From: Furcasterigmium furcatum | Taxonomy: Eukaryota; Ascomycota; Sordariomycetes; Glomerellales; Plectosphaerellaceae | Assembly (NCBI GenBank): GCA_001599815.1 | Contig: BCIA01000002.1 | Location: forward strand, 3,507,626 to 3,571,625 | Direction of reading: 5' to 3' | DNA length: 64,000 bases | Shown: piece by piece, positions 44,524 through 55,244 of the stretch | Layout of the letters: the number at the start of each line of letters is the position of its first letter | Numbering within the stretch: the stretch's first letter is position 1 | Made by a program: the position numbers and the translations under genes | Notes under the pieces: model-generated | What the model was told of the DNA's origin: nothing | What the model saw: the letters and a program-made list of their open reading frames with translations, nothing else | Database searches by the model: none

Positions 44524-45945
44524 TTAAAGCAGTGAGTGCACATCCGAAGGGGGCCGACCACCGAGATTGTCAAGTGCCGCCCTGAGGCGTTGAATGCCGA
44601 GAATGGTCACTTCAGCGTCCCCGGTGAAGACGAGACGGAAGAATCCCGGTTGATCATGGCCGGCATACTGCACATCAGACGTGTGGTCAGCCAGCTGCCA
44701 ATCATGCTGGATTTCGGGGGAATGGCCTACTTGTCCTGGGTTCAGAAATATCCCTTGGCTCACCAAGTAGTCGCAGAGTTGAAGCTCAGGAGTCGGGCCT
44801 CTCGGGTTGTACTGGTCTCCGGAGAAATACGATACCCACTGGCTTAGATCGATGAAGATGAACAGTCCGGCATTGGCAGGCTGGAATGGGATGTCGAGGT
44901 CTCTCAGCGCGGTGGCCGCCCTCACATACGCTCCTGTCAAGCGCCCGCGATATGCCGTCACGTAGACCTGTAACAGATCGATGCGACTGAGCAGCCGTGC
45001 CGAGAATATGTCCGAAAAGCGGGGCGTCCATGTAAACCAGGTCGCTTTCGATGTTGCCGTACGGATAGCGGCGTTCCTGGTGACGAGAAAACCCATCCGA
45101 AGGCCTCCCATGCCTAGGTCCTTGCTCAAGCTATACAGGCAGTGAACGTTCTGCGGCGGCAGTCGGCCAGGGAAGTCGATGCTCAGGATGGAAGTAAACG
45201 GTGTCGAAGGCCGTGCCTCCTCAAACTTGGACAAGGCGTAGATCTCATCGACGATGAGATGCATGCCGCGGCGGGTGCACCACTGAGACAGTGCCGTGAG
45301 TGTCTCTCGCTCATAACAGCGGCCTTGAGGGTTTGAAGGGTTGCATATGAAAAGGGCCCTGCACCGTATGCCTCGTCGCCGTGCCGCGCCGTCATTCCCG
45401 GCATCCAGGGCGCGGATGAGATCAGGGATTGCAGCTGCGCCGAAGGGATCCGGGATATGTGATGTCGAGACAGGCACCGTCGCAACCTCTGCTCGGAGAG
45501 AGAAGTCGGTTTCGGCCATGTAAAAGTTTGGCGTGAAAAGCAGAACTCCCTCGCCCGGGTTGCATGTGCTCCATGCCACCAGGTCAATGAGCGACGTGAC
45601 ACCGTTGGCGGCCAAGACATCCTCCGGGGTTACGGCAGTCGAAGGATTGAAGAACGTATTGAAGAAGCCAGCAGCTGCCCCAAGCAGGTCTCCTGACCCA
45701 AATAGAGGCCCGTAAGACAAGGCTTCCTGGGCGTACTGGAGTGGCGGGAGGGAATTGGTGTATTGGTCAATCCAGTCCCGCATCAGGGTGTTGATGGCGC
45801 CGGACAAGTCGATCAGTCCATTCGGGCAGTCGATGGGATGGTATGTCGGTAACTTCTTGACGCTTCGCATCAACTCCCACGCGGTTTCGCGACGCAGCGC
45901 CTCGAGGGCTCTCTGCGACGGCTGGAAATCCTCGCACAGAATCAT
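44524..45945 (-). CDS. ACC synthase-like PLP aminotransferase (class I/II)
   Basis: Fold-type I PLP enzyme close to 1-aminocyclopropane-1-carboxylate synthases and alanine-type aminotransferases. Single exon of 473 residues from the first ATG in frame; the open frame extends 18 codons further upstream without an ATG. Landmarks: NGVTSLIDLVAW and the substrate region YGPLFGSGDLLGAAAGFF, the NPSNPQG motif (Asn for PLP O3'), DEIYALS (Asp for the pyridine N), SLSKDLGMGGLRMGF (Schiff-base Lys) and FRLVFT (carboxylate-binding Arg). Fungal members of this group often act in secondary metabolism or amino-acid breakdown and many do not make ACC. It faces a RidA gene across about 430 bp, a sensible pairing since RidA removes reactive enamines made by PLP enzymes. 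Confidence 0.85.
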   Translation of the reverse strand: MILCEDFQPSQRALEALRRETAWELMRSVKKLPTYHPIDCPNGLIDLSGAINTLMRDWIDQYTNSLPPLQYAQEALSYGPLFGSGDLLGAAAGFFNTFFNPSTAVTPEDVLAANGVTSLIDLVAWSTCNPGEGVLLFTPNFYMAETDFSLRAEVATVPVSTSHIPDPFGAAAIPDLIRALDAGNDGAARRRGIRCRALFICNPSNPQGRCYERETLTALSQWCTRRGMHLIVDEIYALSKFEEARPSTPFTSILSIDFPGRLPPQNVHCLYSLSKDLGMGGLRMGFLVTRNAAIRTATSKATWFTWTPRFSDIFSARLLSRIDLLQVYVTAYRGRLTGAYVRAATALRDLDIPFQPANAGLFIFIDLSQWVSYFSGDQYNPRGPTPELQLCDYLVSQGIFLNPGQVGHSPEIQHDWQLADHTSDVQYAGHDQPGFFRLVFTGDAEVTILGIQRLRAALDNLGGRPPSDVHSLL

Positions 45946-46375
45946 CGAAGGGTAGACGCTGTATTGAAGGCAGGATTGGTTGAAGGATATCGCGACCACA
46001 GCGGCTCTATACTATGTCTTGAGACGTGAATCATTCGCTGCCCAGTGACTCTCAGCTCAGTGCGGCTACGGGCGGTGCGGTCCCATCGTTAGGGGACCGA
46101 GACCAGCCGGACTCGGATACGATGACCAGAATAGGGCATTTTGGCGAGGGCCCGAACACCGATAACCGCCTTCAAGCGGCTCTTCGGAGTTAAGCCTCGG
46201 GTGTTAGTACAGTCCCCGCGCCAGTTTGCGCTTGGCGATGTAGTCCGCGCCTTTTTAGATCATATTCATATCAGATTGGTACAGGAGGCTCCTCGCTGGC
46301 AATACCATCTTTTTCACTTTCTGTCTTCCTCTCACCACTCTGTTCCTCGTCTACCCCTCTTACCAACCCTCCACC
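45946..46375. promoter_or_regulatory. Divergent promoter, aminotransferase / RidA
   Basis: This 430-bp region separates two divergent start codons. I do not see a copy of the TTNCC-N6-GGNAA repeat in it. Confidence 0.45.
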
Positions 46376-46898
46376 ATGAGCCCAGCTTTTGAAGTCGTCA
46401 AGACTGACGCGGCCCCGGCGCCACTGCCTCAGTTCTCCCAAGCGGTCAAGCTCAATGGCATGGTCTATTGCTCCGGCAACATCGGCATCCTTCCTGGCGG
46501 GGGTTTCAAGCCCATCGAAGGCACTGTCAAGGACCGAACGGTGTGTTCTCATCTGCCAGACTGCCCTCTCAGGTCCAAATGCTGACAAGACGCCCCTCCG
46601 CAGCGGCAAGTGCTCAAGAACATCGCGGCCGTCTTGGAGGCATCTGGCAGCGGACTTCAGAATATCGTCAAGATGAACATCTATCTCACCAAGATGGAGA
46701 ACTTCGCCGCCATGAACGAGGCATATGACGAGGTCTTCGTCTGGGAGTCCAAGCCTGTGAGCATCCATCTACCCCGCTCCTTTCTTCCATCTGGCCTGCT
46801 GCTAACGACTGTCCCAGGCTCGCACCTGTGTCGCTGTTCACGAGCTTCCTTTTGGGACCGATGTTGAGATTGAGTGCACTGCTTATCTGAACAACTAG
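46376..46898 (+). CDS. RidA/YjgF/Mmf1-family enamine/imine deaminase
   Basis: Small trimeric enzyme that hydrolyses 2-aminoacrylate and 2-iminobutanoate released by PLP enzymes, preventing cofactor damage. Exons are 46376-46540, 46604-46756 and 46818-46898, giving 132 residues, the normal size. Visible family features are QFSQAVKLNGMVYCSGNIG, the helix QVLKNIAAVLEASGSGLQNIVKMNIYLT, and the end ARTCVAVHELPFGTDVEIEC with the conserved active-site Arg. No mitochondrial presequence is seen, so it is probably cytosolic. It is divergent from the aminotransferase gene, and joint control is an inference from position only. Confidence 0.93.
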
Positions 46899-47463
46899 AA
46901 AGCGCATAAATATAGCATGAGAATTGCCAAAGTGAATTGTCCAACCTGCCAATGTGACTGTTGAGCTTGCCCGGCTTGCCGGATGGCCCCTCCCCACTTT
47001 CCGGCCAGTGCCGTGACGCTGGCTCTTTTCGCCTGAACAGGCAGTGCCTGGCGCCCGCCTCAATTCCGCCTTCGGTTGAGTGGCGGTTCGCGTCGGCCTG
47101 CCCTGGGAGCCAGATATGTTTAATCGGACTAGTGATTAGAAGGATAAGACGGAGTGGAAATCCGAGGAAGGCATCACACTGTTCCCGTGCCTAGGCAGTC
47201 CGCACGACAATGAATCCATCCCGAGTCCGAACACATGATGCTGTGTCAACTCCTTTGGCTCACCACACCCGGGACCCGGGCAACCGGGGACTTGGGGGCG
47301 GACTTTAAGTGGGGTTACCGGCGGACCCGATTGCCAAATGTGGCAACGATACCGCCGGCCTGGTCCGACATTAAGTGATGGATGGGCGTTGATGTCTTTC
47401 CCTTTCTCTCTGTCAAATTTCACAGCAAAGTAATACAATTGCTTTCAATTGTATCCACGGGCC
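46899..47463. other. Intergenic region with an extra inverted repeat
   Basis: This stretch lies downstream of both RidA and the large minus-strand gene, so it is a terminator region. TTGCCAAATGTGGCAA at 47331-47346 fits TTNCC-N6-GGNAA perfectly but lacks the ATTA core and is not at a promoter. A GGACCCGGGCAACCGG-type GC-rich patch lies near 47265-47290. No gene is recognised. Confidence 0.45.
47331..47346. repeat. Inverted repeat, sixth TTNCC-N6-GGNAA match
   Basis: A perfect TTGCC-N6-GGCAA inverted repeat with the CCCGA left flank of sites 2, 4 and 5. It lies between two convergent genes, so a promoter role is doubtful. About one match is expected by chance in 64 kb at equal base frequencies. 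Confidence 0.4.
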
Positions 47464-50400
47464 CTACCTAAGATCCGTTCTCCCCTTCACCCTTCTAAGG
47501 TGAGGTGTCATGGAGCTCGTCTCGACCTCGTCGCCACGCTGGAAGACTGACCCAGGCTCATGCTCAACGTCCATCAAGTCTGGATATTCCAACCCATTTT
47601 CGCCTTCCAACTCATCCCATCCAGGATCGGCCAGGTCATCCCAGCGGCTTTCTCTCGCCTTCTCCTTTCCTTTACTTGAGCCTGCCAAGGAAGAAGGACT
47701 CCTGCGTAGATGACGCTCGGCAGAAGCCTGTGTCACGTCCGTCATAGAGCTAGCTGTCCTTGAATACCCTGCTAGTGAAAGCCTCGAAGGCTCTGTGGAG
47801 CCTGGGCTTCGCGTCGAAAGGTGGGTGTTGTCGGACATTGTCCGAGAAATCGACGGAGACGATCTACCAATGTGAGTTGTTCCGTCTGAAGCCTGTGGCT
47901 CGTAAGTCGGAGTTTTCTGCCCAGGTTTGACAGAAATTGGATGGCCGAGAAGAATTCCACCCAGCCCACTGATGCTGCCGGAATGTCTCAGTGGGTTGGT
48001 TGCCTTTCCTGACCGAAATATGCTCCATTTCGTGTTCCGACGGTCATCTAAAGTCTGAATGCGCGGTTCGCCGCCGCATTGTCGTTCTTCAGCCGTGCAT
48101 GGGACGAATCCTGAAGTTGGATTTGCCCAAATGAGATCGTTGATGACGGGTCTTGGTCCGCCCCAGCTGTCCCGCTGCCACTCGGCTTGGTCTTCGTGGA
48201 TATTCTTGAGGTCTGACATGGAAACGGCGAGGATGTCGTGGTCTCCAGGAGCGGGGTTGTTCCAGAGGCACCGGGAACAACTGTCGTGCTCTTCGGCCCG
48301 GGGGACGAGAAGATCTCCAAACCCCTGCCCGAAGAGCGTGACGGCATGGAGAGCCCGCGCAAAGTCGACCCAGCCCAGTCCGCTTTCCATCAGTTCGACT
48401 CCCCGAGGATCTAGCCTGTCTCGGCGGCGAGCTACGTCCATGAAGTCGAACCCCACGAGCCGGCGTCTATCTGATCTCGATATGTGGAATCCAACTCCAT
48501 CTTGCTCGTCCATGTCTTCGTGATGATCGATTATTTGTTCCAGGAACCTCAGAATGTCCTTGACTCGGTCTCTCAGGCGATACTTGTCGTCTTTTTCTGG
48601 CTGCTTCGTGCCGCCGCCCTTGTCTCGAAGAACTAAGTCAAGGTTATCCCTGCTCGAGAGGATTGCCAACGAGGCATTTCTCCCGATGTGCCTGTCGGCA
48701 GGCTCTTTTAGCTTTTCGAGGATTGGCAAGTATGCCGCTCTCATCGGTCCTCGACTATCAGCCACAATAGACGCGCGGACGAGATGCAGCAGGGCACTTG
48801 GTCCGTCTATGAGCCATGCTCGTCGGTGATTCCTCATCATGTCGTGGAAAATGACGTGTCTCTGTGCCAGAGATTCCAGACGTCCAAAGATATCGTCTTC
48901 GTCCTGTTCAATTCGAACGGAGGGCACTCTTTTGCCTCGCGCAAACGACGCACCAAGGGTGATGTACTTGCCGCCGGAAATCTGGATCTTTTCGAGCACC
49001 CAGCCTCGGCCTGGCCGCTTCAGCCCTGAGCCCTGCAGATCATAGTTTGCGCGTGATGATCCTGGCATTTATTAGGCTTCCGTTAATCTTGCGATACGCC
49101 GGGTAGAACTGCCGACTTACCCGTGAGGTTTTCCAGCTCGGGGCACCATCCGATAATATGTTGGGCGTGTTCGAGATCTTCAGGCTGTAATCCTTCAACG
49201 CCATCTCTTGCTCCGTCACCAATTCTAGGGTCAGCATACGAAATGCGAGAGTGCTTCTTGTCGTCCAGAATATGCCACAAGATAGTTCCTACGTCGAGAT
49301 CGACCTTTGTAGGGTAGAGAACTGTTGAAAGTCCTTTGACAAGGAGTCTGGACTTGAACCGGACCACCCTATCCGCTCCCAGGGCATGTGCGGCGATATC
49401 GAGGGGGATGTCGAGACCAGGCATCCCGTTGGGCCTTGATGGGATTGGAAACCCTCGGATGATGGGCATGTAGGCGAACAGCCGCTCCCAGCAATCGCTG
49501 CTTTGCGTGTTCGGCAGTTGGATGTCTTTGTCTGGCGTCTGGGGAAACATGATGAAGAAGCAGTTCTGGTTATCAATCTTCGAGAAAGATATGGCCGGAG
49601 AATAGACGCAGAAGTTCTGCCGGTTCCGTGGCTGAAGCGCAGACCCCAGCCAGGCCAGCTGCTCAGCGACCTCGGCGATCTCAAAGTCGGTCCCATGCAC
49701 GTCGAGACAGAGACTCTCTGACTCGAGGTGTCCTCGCAGCCATGAGTTGGTGTGGAGTCGCACTGGATACATCCGGTGAGTTTCTGGTCATTGGGCAGGC
49801 TACAAGAGATGATTGGTACCTTCGTGAGACCTTTCTGGTTCTCGGGTAAGACTGCGGATCAGATCCAGCAGCTTTGAGCCCCCTTGCGGCCAGACCTGGA
49901 GTACATAGTCCTCGCAAGGAAGAGCCTGGAGCGTCGATCCTTCTCCCGTGACAGTGATCACGCGAAATATCATGTCGGGAGACTCATCACCCGTGAACTC
50001 GCGCTCGCAGAATTCGATTGGACTCCACTGGAGATTGAAAGTGGCGTCGTGTTGCGTAGGGTTCCGTCTGCGACTAACCCTCTGCTGTCGGCCCTTCCGT
50101 GGGTTATGAGTATTGTCTGCGTTGCAATCCGTTCTCAACGCCTCGAGGACTCCCTGGCGAATTTGTTGCATCATCGATGGAAGCACGCCGCGCAACGCTA
50201 GTCGCCGCTTCAGGCTGGACAGAAGCCAAGCGGAAGCCGTGCAGTCGTTGAGAATATCTCTGTACGTCTCAAAGCGAAAGGATGCTGCCTCTTTTTCTGC
50301 AATTGTTGGATCATCGTCCTGTCCGGCTCGGTCCATGAGGTGGGCAATGCGGTCTTTCCAATCCATGCCCGTCGTCGTCACGCCAAGGCCAGCTCGGCTG

Positions 50401-51832
50401 GGAGCACCCTGGGTGTCGTCATCTGAATCGCCTGACATAGAATCCGTGATTTCAGAGTCCTGCTCTTCCGGGACAGACTGGTGTGATTGGAAGAATTTGG
50501 GAAGTTTCCTAAGTTCGCCCGGGCTGTTAGTGAATTTCTAAACCGACAGTACCTACATCCAGGATGCATGTAGGTAGTGATATCAACCACATGTAAGGAT
50601 TTTCCGCTGAACATAGGAATCAGTTCGACGTACCCTCGGCGAGTCGACTTGTGCGCAATGTACATGAGATTTCGGTGCTCGCTGCCCTACCCCTCATGGC
50701 CGATTCGGATGGCGAATTCGCGGAGCATGCGAGGCAGATCGCCGATGCAGTCGTGAACCGCCCCAGGCTGAATCTCACGATGAAGACTCGCAGCAAGCCA
50801 CTCGAGAAACTCTGTAGTTGTGCCGTCCTCCATACTACCAAGACTTCCAACATCAGAGTAACAGTCTGCGTCATCATGATTATCTTCGTCTTCGGGGATC
50901 TCATCCGTAGCAACAGCTGGCTCGAGTGTGTCATAGATGGCGATGGCTCTGTCTTTTTGAGCCTCAGACCGGCGATTTGAAACGTATCCGGAGTCTGCAA
51001 TAGTTCGCTCTTCAATTCTTTGCGAGGCTTCGCTTGATCCCGTCGCTTGTATTGCAGGACCTCCCTTTGAATTCGGATGGGTGGCCTCAAGGTTGGGCAT
51101 GATATCGCGGCTGCTCGCTCCCGCGGCCGGTGGAGGCGGAAATTGTGGTGACAAATTCTGCCCCGATTGGTCCACACGGGTGAAATGTTCCATGGCAGAA
51201 ACAAGATCAGACGGGTTGGCCGGGGACTGTTGAGATTGTAGCCAAGACTGAAATTGTTGGACATGAGAGGGCACGTCGTCTGCTTCCGAGTCGGGGAAAA
51301 GGATGCGGTTTATGCGACGCCAGCGGTCTTCCTTAGACAACTTGCCTATTCCCTTGCGAGTCCTCAGCAGTTTCTCTTGTTCTTCATCGATACCGTTGAA
51401 GACAGTTGGGCTACTGGAAAGCTGGCAGACGTTTTCTGCGCTGTGGTGCTCTGAGAGATCCTGTAGTGTCTTGAATACCATGAAACATCTATCACAATGG
51501 ATTGGGTTTCTGTGTGATCTCAACACATGCGATCTGACTCTCCGTTAGCAGTTGGGAAAGGAACGATTGTGTCAATGTCCGTCATACTTGACCCCGTGCA
51601 GACTAAACCAACCAGGGCCTCGACACTCCGGTGTCCATGTCCTATCAGGATATCGTTTGCCGAATGGACAAGCGAATCGCCGTTCATCGGGTTCCAGTTT
51701 CTGACGCTTGTTGGCACCGTCGTCATCTTGTTCGGAGACTTGGGAACTGTCCTCCGCACGCCTCTTAGGTCCAGCTGCCGATATGCCACCTAACCCAATT
51801 CCATCTGAGACGCCGTGGAAACCTGAGTCCAT
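47464..51832 (-). CDS. Large uncharacterised ascomycete protein with N-terminal C2H2-like module
   Basis: Function not recognised. Five exons: 51832-51588, 51533-50691, 50523-49820, 49762-49121 and 49061-47464, giving 1343 residues; phases agree throughout. The N-terminus (about 45-115) reads FACPFGKRYPDR...CRGPGW...HGVKSHVLRSH...IHCDRC...SEHH, the fungal variant of paired C2H2-like fingers, next to an NLS-like KRRAED...NKRQK. An acidic linker follows (about 245-290). From about 600 on there is a fungal-specific globular part with HIIGWCPELENLTG, GWVLEKIQISGGKYITLGASF and HRRAWLIDGPSALLHLVRAS, then a Ser-rich disordered tail. I recall similar blocks in many long lineage-specific fungal proteins of unknown role. 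Two boundaries are less sure: the 167-nt second intron, and the third intron, where a 36-nt alternative acceptor is also in phase. Confidence 0.7.
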
Positions 51833-52475
51833 CGCTAGCTCTTTTGTCTTGCTTGTGATCGAGACTGGCTGGCCGATCAGTGTTGCAGTCGCCGGGTAAT
51901 TAGAGAAGAACCGAATGTTTGGGTCCTGAACGTTTGATGTCGACGATCGTTTGCGTCAGCGGATCTGCCTTGGAGCCCACGGAGCAGTACTCGGAGGCGG
52001 AAGACGAAGGGAGAAGGTAACATGAACCCACAGGTGACGGCGGGCCATGAGCCTTAAATCGATCAGCAGCACTGCCACCACCAACAACAGATCAGAGTAA
52101 GTCAGGCTCGCGGCTTGGGTGCAAAGGGTCGGTGTAACAACGTCCCAGGGACCAATCCCATCATACCAAGCCGCATAGACCGCATGTGTCCCCAGGCAGG
52201 CAGACGCATCTCAGCCACCACCATCATGCACTGCCCCTGGGGCAGATGGATGGTGGTTTGGCGGAACAGTCCCGGTAGAAGGGCGTCTTGGGCATGTCAA
52301 TGTGGTCTTGAGCAGGTCTTCCCGCTGTCAGGAGCTCTGCGACGATCATTTAATATTTGCATTGGCGCTCAGTGTTGGGCTCTCAAAAGCGAGTGGTGTT
52401 CATAAGCTGCTTTTAGATGGTTCGCTCATGAAATGGTTTGCCGCATACTCAGCATCTACTCTACACCATTTCCAT
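51833..52475. other. Intergenic region upstream of the C2H2-like gene
   Basis: It holds the promoter of the large minus-strand gene and the 3' flank of the deaminase gene. An open minus-strand frame continues upstream of the start to about 51955 without an ATG, so an extra 5' exon is possible. No other gene is supported. Confidence 0.4.
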
Positions 52476-53273
52476 TCAGTCCTCAGCCGTGCACGTCGTG
52501 GCATCCGCGTCCCTCGAGCACCCCTTGGGGCACTTGTAGCTCGGATCGTACTGCCAGCTGAAGAGCGGATCACTCTCGTTGGCGAGCACCTGGCCGACCA
52601 GCCTCGTGATCCTCGGCAGGTCGTAGGACTGGCGGAAGACCTCGGACGACTTGATGCGGATCTGGCCCCAGCCGCGCTCAATGAGCGTGTCGATGCTGGT
52701 TCCGTATACGAGCTCCCTGAAGCCAGCTTGCCGGATGCCGGCGGCGCACATCGGGCACGGTTCGCCATTGGTGTACAGAGACAGGTCCGCGAAGGCGGCC
52801 AGGGCCTGCGAGGCCGTGTAGTTGTACGGGCCCTCGGGGTCCGTCAGGATGCGGGAGCAGTTGGCGATGCCGGCCATCTCACCTGCACGCGCGGGCAATG
52901 TTGTCATCAGTCACTGCTCATCAAGCCCGACGGCGTTGGTGCGCCGCGTGTCTGATCACGTACCATGGAGAGTGGGATTTCCGGTGTATCTCTGGCTGTT
53001 CTCGCCGATGCAGACGAGCTCACCGAGGCCGCCGGCCGTGTGGTTCACGATGACCGTCCCGAACGGCGCGAAGGGACACGGGTGCGACATGGCTTGGTTG
53101 GCCTCGCGCATCCAGTAGGCGCGCGTCTCAAAGGGCACGCCGTTGATGCTGAGCTTCTCGTCGGCGAGGGGCAGCTGGTCTGCCCGGCGCGCGAGGCCGT
53201 GAAGGTCGTGGCCGGCGACCGGGGCGGAGAGCTGAAGGAGGCCGAGGACCACGAGGGAGGTAGCGACGAACAT
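52476..53273 (-). CDS. Secreted zinc deaminase of the CDA/TadA superfamily
   Basis: Predicted zinc-dependent hydrolytic deaminase of a base or nucleoside. Exons are 53273-52964 and 52882-52476, giving 238 residues; the splice falls inside the active site, joining CATG to GTGAGATG to make HGEM. The zinc site is His103 with catalytic Glu105 (HGE in place of the common HAE) and PCPMC (145-149). The overall pattern resembles TadA/guanine-deaminase-like members. A hydrophobic signal peptide (about 1-21, MFVATSLVVLGLLQLSAPVAG) and sequons indicate secretion, unusual for a nucleotide-metabolism enzyme. The C-terminus has a Cys-rich stretch (YKCPKGCSRDADATTC) suited to disulphides. Substrate unknown. 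Confidence 0.82.
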
Positions 53274-53875
53274 GCTGGGCGGATGAGCCTTGGGTTGAAG
53301 ATGTGCAGGTCGGGACTGGGCTGGCTGAGATTGAGACAAGACAATGTTTTGCTGCTGGGCCACCGCTCTAGATATACTATTGGTGGAATGCCACGTGCGA
53401 CTTGGATACGACGTATGCCCTCCTCCTATATCGGCCGACGCAGTCACCGGCATGGCAGTCCGAAGAGGTAGAGATAGCAGCCTCCACGATGAAAACCATC
53501 ACGATAACAGGATCCTCGGCCGAGGTCTTGAATGCGGGGAGAGATTAACGGGCGCTAAACGGACGGCCCCGGTAACAATGCGACGCCCCGGCCGGGTCCG
53601 GGGTACAGAGAGGCGCGCTAATGCTGCATATGTGCTCTCTGACGAACAGGATTAACCCTTTCCTCGTGACTGATCAAGTCGACCTTTTCCCAAGATCACG
53701 TTACTGATCAGAAAAATAACTCTTCTGATGACAAGTCTCCTATCGCGAGATTCTCGATTGATGCAAAGGAGAGTTCTTGGTCGGGGCACGCGCTTCAACA
53801 ACCCTGCCCCTGTGTGTGTCTGGCCGTCAACACTCAACACCACCCTGTCAACGCTTGAATCCGGCAATTCCCTTC
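53274..53875. other. Intergenic region upstream of the secreted deaminase
   Basis: A 602-bp stretch with the deaminase promoter and the 3' flank of the DUF1479 gene. No gene or repeat is recognised. Confidence 0.45.
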
Positions 53876-55244
53876 TCAACACAAGCCAAATCCAAGAGCC
53901 TTCTTGCCTTCCGGAGACACCCCATCAAACCCTTTGTATCCTTTCAGGCGTGACTCGTCGACGTCCACACCGGGGCAATCAGGCGGTGCCTTTCCTGCTA
54001 AAGCCGCCTCCAGCTGTGTTTTGATATATTGCTTATTGGTCTTCGTCGTCGGGCACGCCGCGATGTAAGCAACGCTCGCATCTCCGCTGCCTAGATGCTC
54101 CGGGTCAACAGCGTGGCACATCTGCACTCGTTAGCAAAGCTTCATCCTTCCCAGTCCGTGAACCGTAGTGTCAGGGCGGGTATCTCACATCGGCATGCCA
54201 CCAGACCGTGTCGCCCGGCGCCATTTTCGGGATGTAGACCATGCACTCGCGGAGCCTGAGGTGTGGGTGCGACGTCACGCTCAGTCGTTGGCTCTGCTCC
54301 TTGAAAGTTCCGGGGAACCTGCCGGACGAAGCGTCGAACGTCCACTTGGTCGCGTCCATCACGTCCTCCTCCCTGTCGGGCGGCGAGAAGAACGGGCGCA
54401 GGAGCACATATGCGATCGCGTGCTTGACGTCTGGGTACAGAAGAAGAGTGCCCTCAGAGGCCGCGGTAGGCGTCAGGGCCGTCCAGCCCTGGAACGAGCG
54501 GAACACCACGGAGTGAGCCTTTGCCGGGAATAGGAACTGGTTTGCGCTCTGTCGGGCGCCCAAGTCATACGCATCGTGCTCCTCGGAGTTGCCGGCGAAG
54601 ATGGCATCGTAGACCCGCCGATACGCGGGGTCAGCCCATCGGCTTAAGCTGCCGGCATCGATATGCGGCCCGAGACCCAAGAAAGGCTGGCCGGGCGGGC
54701 GGATGCGGACGGCATCGGTATAGCTCAGGGGCTCAGGGCTTGTTTCCGAGGTGGCATCGTGCCAAAGGCTATTGAGGAGCCTCTGCACGCGGAGTTGGTT
54801 GGGGTGTGTCCGGATCGTGACTTGTGTCGGCGAGTTGTACAGGTTGAAGATGGAGACAGACTCGACCGGCCACCCTGTGATGTTGTCTTTGTTCTGTGCG
54901 GCGAAGTCCTTGAGATCGCGGAACAGAGAGTCTGTCTCTTCACCATCGAGCACCCCACGTATGACACAACAGGCCTTGGCCTTGATTCTCTCCTGCTGCG
55001 ACTCGGAAAGACCGCGGTCGCGGAGCTCCTCGAAGTGATACACGGGCACAGCTTCTGTTCCCAGCGCTTCCAGCTCGTCGGTAATTGCCTCCAGGTTCTT
55101 GCAGACCTTCAACCAGCTCTGCCGAATGGCGTCCTCGCCATACTGGGAGATGATTTCGGACTTAACGCTAGAGAAGGTTGAATCAGCCGAGTTGTCCTGT
55201 CCAATGCCGTATTCCTTCCAATCAGGCCATCGAGTGAGCGGCAT
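53876..55244 (-). CDS. DUF1479 family protein (Gig2/YbiU-like oxygenase fold)
   Basis: Member of the DUF1479 family, thought to adopt the 2-oxoglutarate/iron oxygenase fold; Candida members are induced by N-acetylglucosamine. Exons are 55244-54189 and 54121-53876, giving 433 residues. A possible metal site is HID in GLGPHIDAGSL with the distal His in WWHADMCHAVD, which the splice completes. Other landmarks are RGVLDGEETDSLFRDLKDF and a C-terminal PGVDVDESRLKGYKGFDGVS. The start MPLTRWPDW was chosen as the first ATG next to conserved-looking sequence; two upstream in-frame ATGs lie in poor context. The reaction is unknown. It is divergent from a sugar porter across a 1-kb promoter, suggesting possible joint induction by a carbon source. 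Confidence 0.82.

Noticed and set aside
46085..46250. Possible tRNA-like folded segment in the aminotransferase/RidA promoter
   Set aside because: No B-box-like GGTTCGANTCC or matching acceptor stem could be made out.
19499..47000. Classical secondary-metabolite cluster with PKS, NRPS or terpene core enzyme
   Set aside because: No core synthase, P450, methyltransferase or obvious precursor peptide was found among the genes.
49763..49819. A 36-nt intron (49784-49819) in the C2H2-like gene
   Set aside because: It is in phase but below the usual fungal minimum. The acceptor giving 57 nt is also in phase and preferred.
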